A stretch of DNA of 64,000 nt from Namhaeicola litoreus. GTDB taxonomy: Bacteria; Bacteroidota; Bacteroidia; Flavobacteriales; Flavobacteriaceae. The stretch's first letter is position 1; each line of letters opens with the position of its first letter. Position numbers and translations under genes: made by a program. The DNA lies in NCBI RefSeq assembly GCF_042679565.1, contig NZ_JBHTMY010000002.1, forward strand, positions 620,001 through 684,000. The letters are read 5' to 3'. The notes below the pieces were generated by a model. That model did not search any database and was not told where the DNA came from. It saw only the letters and a list, made by a program, of their open reading frames with translations. This document shows, piece after piece, positions 1-7,186 of this stretch.

Positions 1-213
1 TCTTTTTCCTACGCGCAAAACCTGATCATTGTATACTTTGTTTGATGAAAGCTTTTCTGTTTTTAATGTCTCCTGATAGGCCGCAAAAGATTGTGGAAAT
101 AATGCTTCGTTAGATACCATGCTCGCCTGTTTTCTTCCCGTAACAGGGTTTACAGCACAAGACATCAAAAAAATTTGTATGAATAAAAAAATAATTAGGA
201 ACCGGATCTTCAT
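1..213 (-). CDS. M48-family metalloprotease lipoprotein, N-terminal part (cut by window start)
   Basis: Reading the minus strand from an ATG at 213 gives 71 residues that run off the window edge with no stop. The start is a lipoprotein signal peptide with the lipobox LMSC (Cys19). It is followed by the segment AVNPVTGRKQ, which is the characteristic mature N-terminus of M48 (Oma1/LoiP/YcaL-like) periplasmic metallopeptidases, where NPVTGR precedes the catalytic domain. The HExxH site lies outside the window, so the catalytic domain cannot be confirmed. Such proteins are expected to act in envelope protein quality control. Only the family name rests on this short motif. Confidence 0.7.
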   Translation of the reverse strand, partial: MKIRFLIIFLFIQIFLMSCAVNPVTGRKQASMVSNEALFPQSFAAYQETLKTEKLSSNKVYNDQVLRVGKR

Positions 214-338
214 TTTATAAAAGACTTTAAAAAATATTTTTATTGAAAAATATGACACTTTTTTAAGTTTTCAAAATTTATCCTTTATTAGAGGTCATTT
301 AAACAGTATGCTTAAAAGGCAAATCATTTGTGTAAAAC

Positions 339-707
339 TCATTTTTTAAACATAAAATAAACAGCCAAAATTAAACATAGAAAGGAGATGACATGATTTA
401 TTCTAAAGGTTTCCGTTTTAAAAACAATCAAAGTAAAAATGGCAAAAACAACCAGTGTAATCACTTCCTGAATTACCTTTAGTTCGATCAGTGAAAAAGG
501 TCCTCCATTCGCTTTAAAGCCAATTTTATTTGCCGGAACTTGGAACATATATTCAAAAAGGGCGATCCCCCAACTAATAAATACGATAGAGATCAGGCCC
601 AATTTACTAAACCATTTCCATTCAGAAAATTTCAAATGTCCATACCATGCGATGACCATAAAGGTGTTACTCAAAATCAGAAGTCCGATTGTCAATATTG
701 CTTTCAT
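339..707 (-). CDS. DUF486 (DMT-like) four-helix membrane protein
   Basis: 122 residues with four predicted membrane helices (about 3-21, 35-53, 78-97 and 103-119). The N-terminal stretch with NTFMVIAWYGHLKF is the recognisable signature of the DUF486 family, small integral membrane proteins related to the drug/metabolite transporter superfamily. The length matches the usual ~110-120 residues. The substrate is unknown for the family. It is transcribed alone, away from the metallophosphoesterase gene. No operon partner is visible. Confidence 0.85.
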   Translation of the reverse strand: MKAILTIGLLILSNTFMVIAWYGHLKFSEWKWFSKLGLISIVFISWGIALFEYMFQVPANKIGFKANGGPFSLIELKVIQEVITLVVFAIFTLIVFKTETFRINHVISFLCLILAVYFMFKK

Positions 708-895
708 ATTGTGCCAATTGTAATATTCTCAGTAAAGTTTTTGAAAAAGATAGAGTCAAAATTACTTAAAATGGTGATGCCTTTTTAGCATAGAATATAA
801 ATATGAGTTAACATATCTGAGAATAATTATCTTCTTGTTTGTGTTAGGTTTTTCTTAAAAAAGCAAAATTGAAAAAATATTGGGTTTTTGATTCG

Positions 896-903
896 TATTT
901 TTG
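896..903 (+). promoter_or_regulatory. Bacteroidota -7 element (TATTTTTG)
   Basis: A full match to TAnnTTTG lies 88 bases ahead of the ATG at 991. A -33 TTG is not at ideal distance (nearest at 869-871). The site overlaps a possible TTG start codon at 901, which argues that translation begins at the downstream ATG instead. Confidence 0.4.
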
Positions 904-990
904 CCAAGCTTTGAGTTTGCCCCAGATAAGTATAATTTTGTAACGAATTCGGGCCGCTTACGTCAATTAAATCAAACAACATATTTTTTT

Positions 991-2217
991 ATGCGCTTTT
1001 TAATTCCTTTTGCACTTTTTATCCTAGTAGATTTTTATCTCTATCAGGCTGTTTTGAAGAGCACGAAAAACCTTAGCAGAAAAAAACAAAATTGGATAAA
1101 ATACATTTATTGGTCCATCCCCCTTGTTTTTAGTGTCCTTATTGGCATCGCCTTCGCCACAGAAAGTCGTACTTTGTTCTATCCTATCTTGGTATTTATA
1201 CTGATCTATTTGTCAAAATTATTGGGCGTTTTAATCCTAAGTTTAGAAGACTTGACCAGAGGTGTTAGATGGTTGTTTGCAAAAATTAAAACACTTATTT
1301 CTCCGCCTAAAAAAGAGTTTCCTGGAACAAAAATTTCACGTTCTACTTTTATCTCACAGACGGCATTGGCGGCAACTGCCGTTCATACAGGTGCTTTTGG
1401 TTGGGGCATTCTTTCTGGTGCTCACGATTATACCATTCATCGGGTTAGTTTGCCTCTTAAGAATTTACCCTCGGCTTTTGACGGTATGGTCATCGGACAG
1501 TTATCTGATATTCATTCGGGAAGTTTTTACAAGAAAACGGCTGTACAAGGTGGGGTAGACATGCTCCTTCAGCAAAAACCTGATTTGGTTTTTTTTACAG
1601 GAGATCTGGTAAACAATGAGGCCAAAGAATTGACCGAGTATTTCGATATCTTTAAACAAGTTAAAGCGCCTATGGGCGTTTATTCTGTGATGGGTAACCA
1701 CGATTATGGAGACTATCACCGTTGGGAAAATGATGCTGCAAAGCAAAAAAACCTGGAGATGCTCAAAAAAGGCCACCAAACCTTAGGCTGGGATTTACTT
1801 TTAGATGAACATAGGAGTCTTAAAATAGGGAATGAAGCTATTGGGATTTTGGGTATTCAAAATTGGGGAGAAGGGGGTTTTGCCAAATATGGAGATCTGG
1901 ACAAGGCCCTTAAAAACACAGATGATTTTGCTGTAAAACTTTTACTTTCTCATGATCCTTCTCATTGGCGGGCACAAGTTTTGGGAAAAACGAATATCGA
2001 TGCAGCTTTTGCAGGGCATACACATGGTATGCAATACGGTGTTGAGTTAGGTGGTTTTAAGTTTTCTCCTGCTCAATTGCGCTATAAAGAATGGGCTGGT
2101 TTATATACAGAAAAGGAACAGAACCTATATGTCAATCGAGGATTTGGTTATTTAGGGTATCCCGGAAGAGTGGGTATTTTACCCGAAATTACTCTAATCG
2201 AATTAAAAAAGGCCTAA
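991..2217 (+). CDS. Membrane-anchored metallophosphoesterase (YkuE/calcineurin-like)
   Basis: 408 residues from ATG 991. The frame is open back to a TTG at 901, but that codon sits inside a -7 promoter element and the hydrophobic start MRFLIPFALF fits family members. Three N-terminal membrane helices are followed by a further hydrophobic segment and then a metallophosphoesterase domain. Its metal ligands are visible in order: SDIHSG (DxH), GDLVN (GD), GNHDYG (GNHD), LLSHDPSHW (H) and AGHTHGM (GHxH). Relatives hydrolyse phosphoester bonds, including UDP-diacylglucosamine-type lipids, but the substrate here is unknown. The stop codon overlaps the stop of the convergent Kelch gene (CTAA shared). 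Confidence 0.85.
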   Translation: MRFLIPFALFILVDFYLYQAVLKSTKNLSRKKQNWIKYIYWSIPLVFSVLIGIAFATESRTLFYPILVFILIYLSKLLGVLILSLEDLTRGVRWLFAKIKTLISPPKKEFPGTKISRSTFISQTALAATAVHTGAFGWGILSGAHDYTIHRVSLPLKNLPSAFDGMVIGQLSDIHSGSFYKKTAVQGGVDMLLQQKPDLVFFTGDLVNNEAKELTEYFDIFKQVKAPMGVYSVMGNHDYGDYHRWENDAAKQKNLEMLKKGHQTLGWDLLLDEHRSLKIGNEAIGILGIQNWGEGGFAKYGDLDKALKNTDDFAVKLLLSHDPSHWRAQVLGKTNIDAAFAGHTHGMQYGVELGGFKFSPAQLRYKEWAGLYTEKEQNLYVNRGFGYLGYPGRVGILPEITLIELKKA

Positions 2218-3209
2218 TCTTTATTTATTATCAATTTTTCCATGCTTTGAAGTTCGGGCGAACCTCCTCGTTTACCGCTACCTGAAGCCAGGTACAAAGC
2301 ATTATTATAAAAAACAATCCCAGTGCCATGACGACCATGAATTAATTTTGGATAAGTTTCCCAAACATGGCTCTCTACATCTAAAACCTCCACTTCTGCA
2401 TGTGCTTTTTCTTGAGTAATAGATTCCCCCCCAATGACAAAGATCCTTTTACCCAATGGAAAGACCATATTTCCAGCTCTTTGGGTTGGTATTTTGAGAG
2501 TTGAGTCCTCCCAACTTTCTAGTTGTAAATCAAAAACATCAATAGTAGAAATTGTTTCGGAAAAAGTTTTATCCGGGGCTTTTGATAACCTACCACCAAC
2601 AAGATATACTTTTTGGTCGATCACTGCTGCTTGAAAATGATCTCTGGATTCTGGCGCATCTACATATATCTCCCACTTTCGGGTTTTGAAATCATAGCTG
2701 TCTGTCCATTTTTTATGGTCCCCTCTATGTCCATCTTTGATGCCACAGAAAATATAAACTTTATCTTTTACGACAACATTTCCCGTAGATCCTCTTTGTC
2801 TATCATTGGGAATGGCTGCTACTTTTTCCCAATGATCTGTTTGTGGATCATAACTATAAATATGCTCTACGGGAGTTTCGGCTGGATATTTTCCGGTTAA
2901 AGCCCCAATTACATAGACTTTATTTTCATAAACAACTGGTTGAAAATGATGCAATTCTATGGGTGGTTTTTGTCCTTCTGTCCAAATCGAAGTTTTGACA
3001 TCGAAAATACTAATGGGTTTTATTCCTCTGCCTCCCAACAAAAAAAACTTATCCCCTACAGCTACAAAAGCGGCTTCATGTCTGGGGATTAAATTAGTCC
3101 CCTCGGCGCAAGAGACCTCTTCCCATACCTGCTGTATAGCTTCTGACGTTTGAGCTTTACAGAACACTGTAAAGAACATAAAAACACAGAACAATCCTTT
3201 TTTAAACAT
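2214..3209 (-). CDS. Secreted Kelch-repeat beta-propeller protein
   Basis: 331 residues with a cleavable signal peptide (about 1-19, ending CKA). The remainder is a six-bladed Kelch propeller: repeated units end in Gly-rich strands such as FLLGGRG, YVIGALTG, YIFCGIKDG, YLVGGRLS, FVIGGES and YLASGSG, each followed by a W about 20 residues later. Galactose-oxidase-like annotation is common for such proteins, but no copper-site residues can be assigned, so an enzymatic role is not supported. It is probably a periplasmic binding or sialate-epimerase-like propeller. Its stop overlaps the convergent phosphoesterase stop. Confidence 0.75.
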   Translation of the reverse strand: MFKKGLFCVFMFFTVFCKAQTSEAIQQVWEEVSCAEGTNLIPRHEAAFVAVGDKFFLLGGRGIKPISIFDVKTSIWTEGQKPPIELHHFQPVVYENKVYVIGALTGKYPAETPVEHIYSYDPQTDHWEKVAAIPNDRQRGSTGNVVVKDKVYIFCGIKDGHRGDHKKWTDSYDFKTRKWEIYVDAPESRDHFQAAVIDQKVYLVGGRLSKAPDKTFSETISTIDVFDLQLESWEDSTLKIPTQRAGNMVFPLGKRIFVIGGESITQEKAHAEVEVLDVESHVWETYPKLIHGRHGTGIVFYNNALYLASGSGKRGGSPELQSMEKLIINKD

Positions 3210-3384
3210 ACCAATAAAATTTGAAGATCAACGAAAGTACAATATATGATAAATAGCGCTCCTATATCTCTTTGATTATCAGTTTTTGTATCTTGTAGGA
3301 GGTCTAACCATAAATCATTATAAGATTCGTATTTTGGATAGGCTAATTTAGCTTTTCAATTAATTTTTACTAATAATAAAAGGT

Positions 3385-3810
3385 ATGAAAGAACAAGAAC
3401 CCAAAGTAACCGGTATTGGTGGAATCTTTTTTAGAACAAAAAACCCCGAGAAAACCAATGCTTGGTATGGCGAGAATTTAGGTCTGGCCATTACAAATTA
3501 CGGCTCATCTTTTGAATTTAGAAATGCCCATCGACCAGAAGAAATCAATTATTTACAATGGAGTACTTTTCCTGAGAAAACTGATTATTTTAATCCTTCC
3601 GAAAAGGAATTTATGATCAATTACAGAGTTCAAAATTTAGAAGGTCTGATTGAAAAATTACGCAAGAATGGCGTTGAGATTGTGGATAAAATAGAAACTT
3701 ATGATTATGGAAAATTTGTTCATATCATGGATCCCGAAGGAAATAAAATTGAACTGTGGGAACCCATAGATAAAGTTTTCACAGAGATGGGAGGAGCAAC
3801 AACGAAATAA
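3385..3810 (+). CDS. VOC-superfamily (glyoxalase/bleomycin-resistance fold) protein
   Basis: 141 residues forming one vicinal-oxygen-chelate unit of two beta-alpha-beta-beta-beta modules. The first has IGGIFFRTKNPEKTNAWY with the typical WY ... LGL pattern. The second ends KFVHIMDPEGNKIELWEP, where DPEGNxIELW is the family hallmark and the Glu is a normal metal ligand. The substrate is not predictable. It lies 74 bases ahead of arsR on the same strand, but a separate promoter lies between them, so membership of the ars operon is unlikely. Confidence 0.85.
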   Translation: MKEQEPKVTGIGGIFFRTKNPEKTNAWYGENLGLAITNYGSSFEFRNAHRPEEINYLQWSTFPEKTDYFNPSEKEFMINYRVQNLEGLIEKLRKNGVEIVDKIETYDYGKFVHIMDPEGNKIELWEPIDKVFTEMGGATTK

Positions 3811-3837
3811 ATAAAATGCAAAAAATTTCTCAAGTTG

Positions 3838-3868
3838 TTTGTTCGTTTATTCTTTTATCGTAATATTG
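3838..3868 (+). promoter_or_regulatory. Promoter of the ars operon
   Basis: TTTG at 3838-3841 is followed after 19 bases by TAATATTG at 3861-3868. This is the Bacteroidota -33/-7 arrangement with one mismatch in the -7 box. It ends 16 bases before the arsR ATG, which suits autoregulation by ArsR binding nearby. Confidence 0.6.
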
Positions 3869-3884
3869 CAATTAAAAGAACTAT

Positions 3885-4217
3885 ATGGGCTCTATCAAAT
3901 CTGAAATCTACACTGACCAACAGAATGTAATTTCATCCTGGGCAAAAGTTTTAGGTCATCCCGCCAGAATTGGAATATTACAACATCTTCTAAAAATAAA
4001 TGCTTGTATTTGTGGTGATTTGGTCGAAGAAATTGGTTTGGCACAAGCTACCATATCCCAGCATTTAAAAGAACTAAAAAATATGGGGCTAATTCAAGGA
4101 AAGATAGAAGGAACCAGTGTTTGCTATTGTATCAACGAAGCAAAATGGACTGAAATGAAAAAGATATTAACCCTTTTTTTAGAACAAAATACGAACAATA
4201 AAACCACCTGTTGCTAA
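3885..4217 (+). CDS. arsR: ArsR-family arsenite-responsive repressor
   Basis: 110-residue winged-helix protein. HPARIGILQHL (about 25-35) and the recognition helix ATISQHLKEL (55-64) are typical of ArsR/SmtB. The metal-sensing motif at the start of the alpha-3 helix is CICGDL (Cys41, Cys43), equivalent to ELCVCDL of classical ArsR; additional Cys79, Cys81 and a C-terminal CC (109-110) are present. It is the first gene of a co-directional operon with a DUF6428 gene, an acetyltransferase, an arsenate reductase and an ACR3 pump. It is expected to repress that operon until As(III) or Sb(III) binds. Confidence 0.93.
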   Translation: MGSIKSEIYTDQQNVISSWAKVLGHPARIGILQHLLKINACICGDLVEEIGLAQATISQHLKELKNMGLIQGKIEGTSVCYCINEAKWTEMKKILTLFLEQNTNNKTTCC

Positions 4218-4232
4218 TTAAATCTTTTAGGT

Positions 4233-4697
4233 ATGAAACTTTCAGAATTAAAACAATCACTGTCTAAATTAGACAAAATCGCTTTTCAATTGCCCGATGG
4301 AACTTTTGTTCCGAGGCATTTTCATGTAACTGAAGTTGGTCAGATTTCCAAACGATTTATCGATTGTGGTGGGACACTGCGTAAGGAGGAAAAAGTAAGT
4401 TTGCAATTATGGAATGAAAACGACTATGACCATAGATTACATCCTGAAAAGCTTTTACACATCTTAGAACTTTCTGAAAAAAGCCTTTCACTGGAAGATT
4501 CAGAGATCGAAGTAGAGTATCAGGGAGAAACTATTCAAAAGTTTGGTCTTGAATTGGATGGAGACAATTTTATACTCTCAACAAAACAAACCGATTGCCT
4601 GGCCAAGGAAAAATGTGCTATTCCATCAGTTAAACCAAAACTAGAACTAGCTGATTTAGGTGCTTCTTGTTGTTCACCAAATTCTACTTGTTGTTGA
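4233..4697 (+). CDS. DUF6428 protein with Cys-rich tail, ars-operon member
   Basis: 154 residues; the core (1-~125) matches the DUF6428 family found in Bacteroidota arsenic operons, including an FxxxDGTFVPRHFHVTEVG segment (about 19-37) with a His pair. The C-terminal tail ends SCCSPNSTCC, i.e. two CC pairs at 146-147 and 153-154, and there are further Cys at about 118 and 124. The biochemical role is unknown. The Cys tail suggests binding of soft metalloids such as As(III), perhaps as a buffer or donor to the pump. It lies 15 bases after arsR and 1 base before the next start, so it is certainly co-transcribed. Confidence 0.85.
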   Translation: MKLSELKQSLSKLDKIAFQLPDGTFVPRHFHVTEVGQISKRFIDCGGTLRKEEKVSLQLWNENDYDHRLHPEKLLHILELSEKSLSLEDSEIEVEYQGETIQKFGLELDGDNFILSTKQTDCLAKEKCAIPSVKPKLELADLGASCCSPNSTCC

Positions 4698-4698
4698 G

Positions 4699-5184
4699 AT
4701 GAAAATTGTTGAAATCAATTCTTCAAATTATCCCATTGTCGCTCAAATTTATCAAGAAGGTATCGAAACAGGCATGGCTACCTTCGAAGAAATTGTCCCA
4801 GATTGGCATGTGTGGAGTAATAATCACCTACCCTATGGAAATATAGCGCTCGAAGTACAAAACGAACTTGTTGCTTGGGCTTCCTTGGCACCCACATCCA
4901 AAAGAAGTGCTTATCGCGGAGTGGCAGAAGTAAGTGTTTACGTTTCTAAAATGCATCAAAATAAAGGGTATGGTAAGGGTTTATTACATGAGTTAATAGC
5001 AATAAGTGAGAAAAACGGCATTTGGACATTACAGGCGGGAATTATGAGAGAAAATGAAGTGAGCATCAAACTTCATAAAAAATGCGGATTTCGTGAGATC
5101 GGTTACCGAGAAAAGATAGCTAAACTCAAAGGAGTCTGGAGAGATAATATTCTATTGGAAAGGAGAAGTCCAATTTTAATTTAA
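4699..5184 (+). CDS. arsN1: ArsN1-like GNAT N-acetyltransferase
   Basis: 161 residues from ATG 4699, chosen over an in-frame ATG at 4660 that would overlap the previous gene. The protein follows the phosphinothricin-acetyltransferase/ArsN pattern: IYQEGIETGMATFE near the N-terminus, AYRGVAEVSVYV before the acetyl-CoA loop (HQNKGYGKGLL), then LHKKCGFREIGYRE and the C-terminal GVWRDNILLERRS. ArsN1 enzymes acetylate organoarsenicals such as arsinothricin; related enzymes acetylate phosphinothricin. The position inside an ars operon favours the arsenical role, but the substrate is inferred. Confidence 0.8.
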   Translation: MKIVEINSSNYPIVAQIYQEGIETGMATFEEIVPDWHVWSNNHLPYGNIALEVQNELVAWASLAPTSKRSAYRGVAEVSVYVSKMHQNKGYGKGLLHELIAISEKNGIWTLQAGIMRENEVSIKLHKKCGFREIGYREKIAKLKGVWRDNILLERRSPILI

Positions 5185-5197
5185 GCAATCAGTTTAC

Positions 5198-5827
5198 ATG
5201 GAATTATTCAAAAAAATTCAATTGGCCATCAATTCGATTGATGGTTCGGAAATTACAGAGCAACGAAAAGAGGTCCTTCAACCGCTTATTGATCATATTC
5301 AAGAAAAAATTAACCGAAGAAAAGAAATACGACTCAATTTTATCTGTACCCATAATTCGCGAAGGAGTCATTTGTCTCAGATATGGGCACAAACATTAGC
5401 ATCGCATTTTGAGATCCCCAATTTTTCGGCTTATTCGGGCGGAACAGAAGCAACTGCTCTTTTTCCGATGGTGGCACAGGTTTTAAGTGAAATCGGCTTC
5501 GATATTCATCAACTTTCTGAAGGGAAAAATCCTGTTTACAGTATAAAGTATGCGGAAAACGAATTACCTGTAATCGGTTTTTCAAAAAAATATGATCACC
5601 CATTTAACCCCTTATCAGATTTTACCGCTGTTTTAACTTGTGACCATGCAGATGAGAACTGCCCATTTATTCCTGGAGCAGAAAAGCGTATTCCGATCAC
5701 TTTTGAAGATCCGAAAATTTTTGATCATACCCCTATGCAAAAGGAAAAATACACCGAAAGGAGTGAGCAAATTATGACAGAATTAAGCTATGTTTTTTCC
5801 AAAATTCAACACTATGGCAACAACTAA
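5198..5827 (+). CDS. arsC: Thioredoxin-type arsenate reductase (low-MW phosphatase fold)
   Basis: 209 residues. After a ~45-residue N-terminal helical extension comes the P-loop FICTHNSRRSHLS, giving the CX5R motif with nucleophile Cys50 and Arg56. The later segment VLTCDHADENCPF places Cys148 and Cys155 seven residues apart, the same pattern as Cys82/Cys89 of the plasmid pI258 ArsC, which relays the disulfide to thioredoxin. It should therefore reduce As(V) to As(III) for export by the downstream ACR3 pump. Annotators often call this family simply protein-tyrosine-phosphatase. It overlaps the next gene by 14 bases. Confidence 0.88.
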   Translation: MELFKKIQLAINSIDGSEITEQRKEVLQPLIDHIQEKINRRKEIRLNFICTHNSRRSHLSQIWAQTLASHFEIPNFSAYSGGTEATALFPMVAQVLSEIGFDIHQLSEGKNPVYSIKYAENELPVIGFSKKYDHPFNPLSDFTAVLTCDHADENCPFIPGAEKRIPITFEDPKIFDHTPMQKEKYTERSEQIMTELSYVFSKIQHYGNN

Positions 5828-6848
5828 AAAACTCAGTTTTCTAGATCACTATTTAACCCTCTGGATTTTTTTAGCCATGGCAATTGGTGTTGGTATAGGC
5901 TATTTTTTTCCTCAATTTCCCGATTTAATAAATTCTTTTCAAAAAGGTTCTACCAATATTCCCATTGCTATCGGACTAATTTTGATGATGTATCCTCCCT
6001 TAGCAAAAGTAAATTACGCCCTGTTGCCGCAAGTTTTTAAAGACACAAAAGTTCTAACCATTTCGCTTTTACTAAACTGGGTTATTGGTCCGATTTTGAT
6101 GTTTTTACTCGCGATCATTTTTTTACGCGATTATCCTGAATACATGGTTGGCTTAATCCTGATTGGCTTGGCTCGATGTATTGCCATGGTCTTGGTGTGG
6201 AATGATTTGGCAGATGGAAGCAGTGAATACGGAGCCGGACTTGTTGCGCTGAACAGCATTTTTCAAGTCTTTGCCTATAGCTTTTATGCCTGGTTGTTTA
6301 TTACCAAATTACCCCCCCTTTTTGGATTTGAAGGGGCGATTGTCGATATATCTATTGCGACAATAGCTGAAAGTGTAGCGATCTATTTAGGTATTCCTTT
6401 TGTTTTGGGTTATTTATCTAGAATAGTTTTGGTGAAATTAAAAGGAGAAGAGTGGTATAACAAGATCTTTATTCCAAAAATATCTCCACTCACATTAATT
6501 GCCTTGCTTTTTACAATTATAATCATGTTCAGTTTAAAGGGGGAGCTCATTGTCGAAATTCCAAAAGATGTTTTATTGATCGCAATTCCTTTGGTCATCT
6601 ATTTTGCCATTATGTTTTTCATCGCATTTTATAGCAGTAGAGCAAGTGGTGCAAAATATCCCGTAAATGCAGCAGTCTCATTTACGGCCGCTGGAAATAA
6701 TTTTGAATTGGCCATTGCGGTGGCCATTGCTGTTTTCGGCTTAAATTCTGGACAAGCCTTTGCCGGCGTTATAGGACCCTTGGTAGAAGTGCCGGCACTA
6801 ATTCTTCTGGTTCGAGTTGCTGAAGGTTTGAGAAAAAAATATTACTAA
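5814..6848 (+). CDS. acr3: ACR3-family arsenite efflux permease
   Basis: 344 residues from ATG 5814, 14 bases inside the end of arsC; an in-frame ATG at 5790 would overlap further and adds no family sequence. About ten membrane helices. The ACR3 hallmark LIGLARCIAMVLVWNDLA contains the essential membrane Cys122, followed by the GAGLVALNS segment. Near the C-terminus AAGNNFELAIAV carries the conserved Glu. It exports As(III) coupled to the proton gradient in the inner membrane and completes the operon arsR-DUF6428-arsN-arsC-acr3. Confidence 0.95.
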   Translation: MATTKKLSFLDHYLTLWIFLAMAIGVGIGYFFPQFPDLINSFQKGSTNIPIAIGLILMMYPPLAKVNYALLPQVFKDTKVLTISLLLNWVIGPILMFLLAIIFLRDYPEYMVGLILIGLARCIAMVLVWNDLADGSSEYGAGLVALNSIFQVFAYSFYAWLFITKLPPLFGFEGAIVDISIATIAESVAIYLGIPFVLGYLSRIVLVKLKGEEWYNKIFIPKISPLTLIALLFTIIIMFSLKGELIVEIPKDVLLIAIPLVIYFAIMFFIAFYSSRASGAKYPVNAAVSFTAAGNNFELAIAVAIAVFGLNSGQAFAGVIGPLVEVPALILLVRVAEGLRKKYY

Positions 6849-6942
6849 CAGAAAAAATTCTTGTTTATATTAGACTGAATATTAAACAAATAACGGTTTG
6901 ATATTCAGTTTTATCATTTTTTTGATAAAAAACTGACAATTG

Positions 6943-6976
6943 TTTGTTTTTATAAGGGTACTTTTTACTATTTTTG
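6943..6976 (+). promoter_or_regulatory. Promoter-like pair downstream of acr3
   Basis: TTTG at 6943-6946 and TATTTTTG at 6969-6976 are separated by 22 bases, matching the Bacteroidota -33/-7 layout. No coding start follows; the next feature is a strong intrinsic terminator at 7047-7077. Confidence 0.45.
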
Positions 6977-6982
6977 AATTCG

Positions 6983-7077
6983 TTAGGACAAATTCTTGTT
7001 TGTGTTTAACTTTTAAGGTTTAATAAGGGGGAAAATTAAACTTTGGCCATAGTAGTCTTTCTGCTATGGTTTTTTTC
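6983..7077 (+). ncRNA. Candidate small RNA ending in an intrinsic terminator
   Basis: A promoter-like pair ends at 6976 and a textbook terminator follows: a nine-pair stem (CCATAGTAG at 7047-7055 with CTGCTATGG at 7061-7069, one G-U pair), a five-base loop and a T-run at 7070-7076. Between them there is no ATG and no open frame worth translating. The predicted transcript is about 90-95 nt. An alternative is that the terminator simply ends the ars operon transcript and the upstream boxes are chance. The family is not recognised. Confidence 0.4.
7047..7077 (+). terminator. Rho-independent terminator after the ars operon or candidate small RNA
   Basis: CCATAGTAG / CTGCTATGG stem (nine pairs including one G-U), loop TCTTT, then seven T. 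It is oriented to stop plus-strand transcription arriving from acr3 or from the small promoter at 6943-6976. Confidence 0.75.
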
Positions 7078-7186
7078 ATTTAAGACGATAATGTTCATTA
7101 AAAAAAAGTAAATTTTTTCATGATTATTCCTTCTTGAAAATGAGTTCATTTTCTGTATTCAAAAAAAATAATCATAAGATATTCCT

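Noticed and set aside
540..788. Plus-strand open frame opposite the DUF486 gene
   Set aside because: Lies antisense to a clear membrane protein gene, has no domain-like sequence and no promoter.
901..990. N-terminal extension of the metallophosphoesterase from a TTG
   Set aside because: The TTG is part of a TATTTTTG -7 box and the extension has no signal-like or family sequence.
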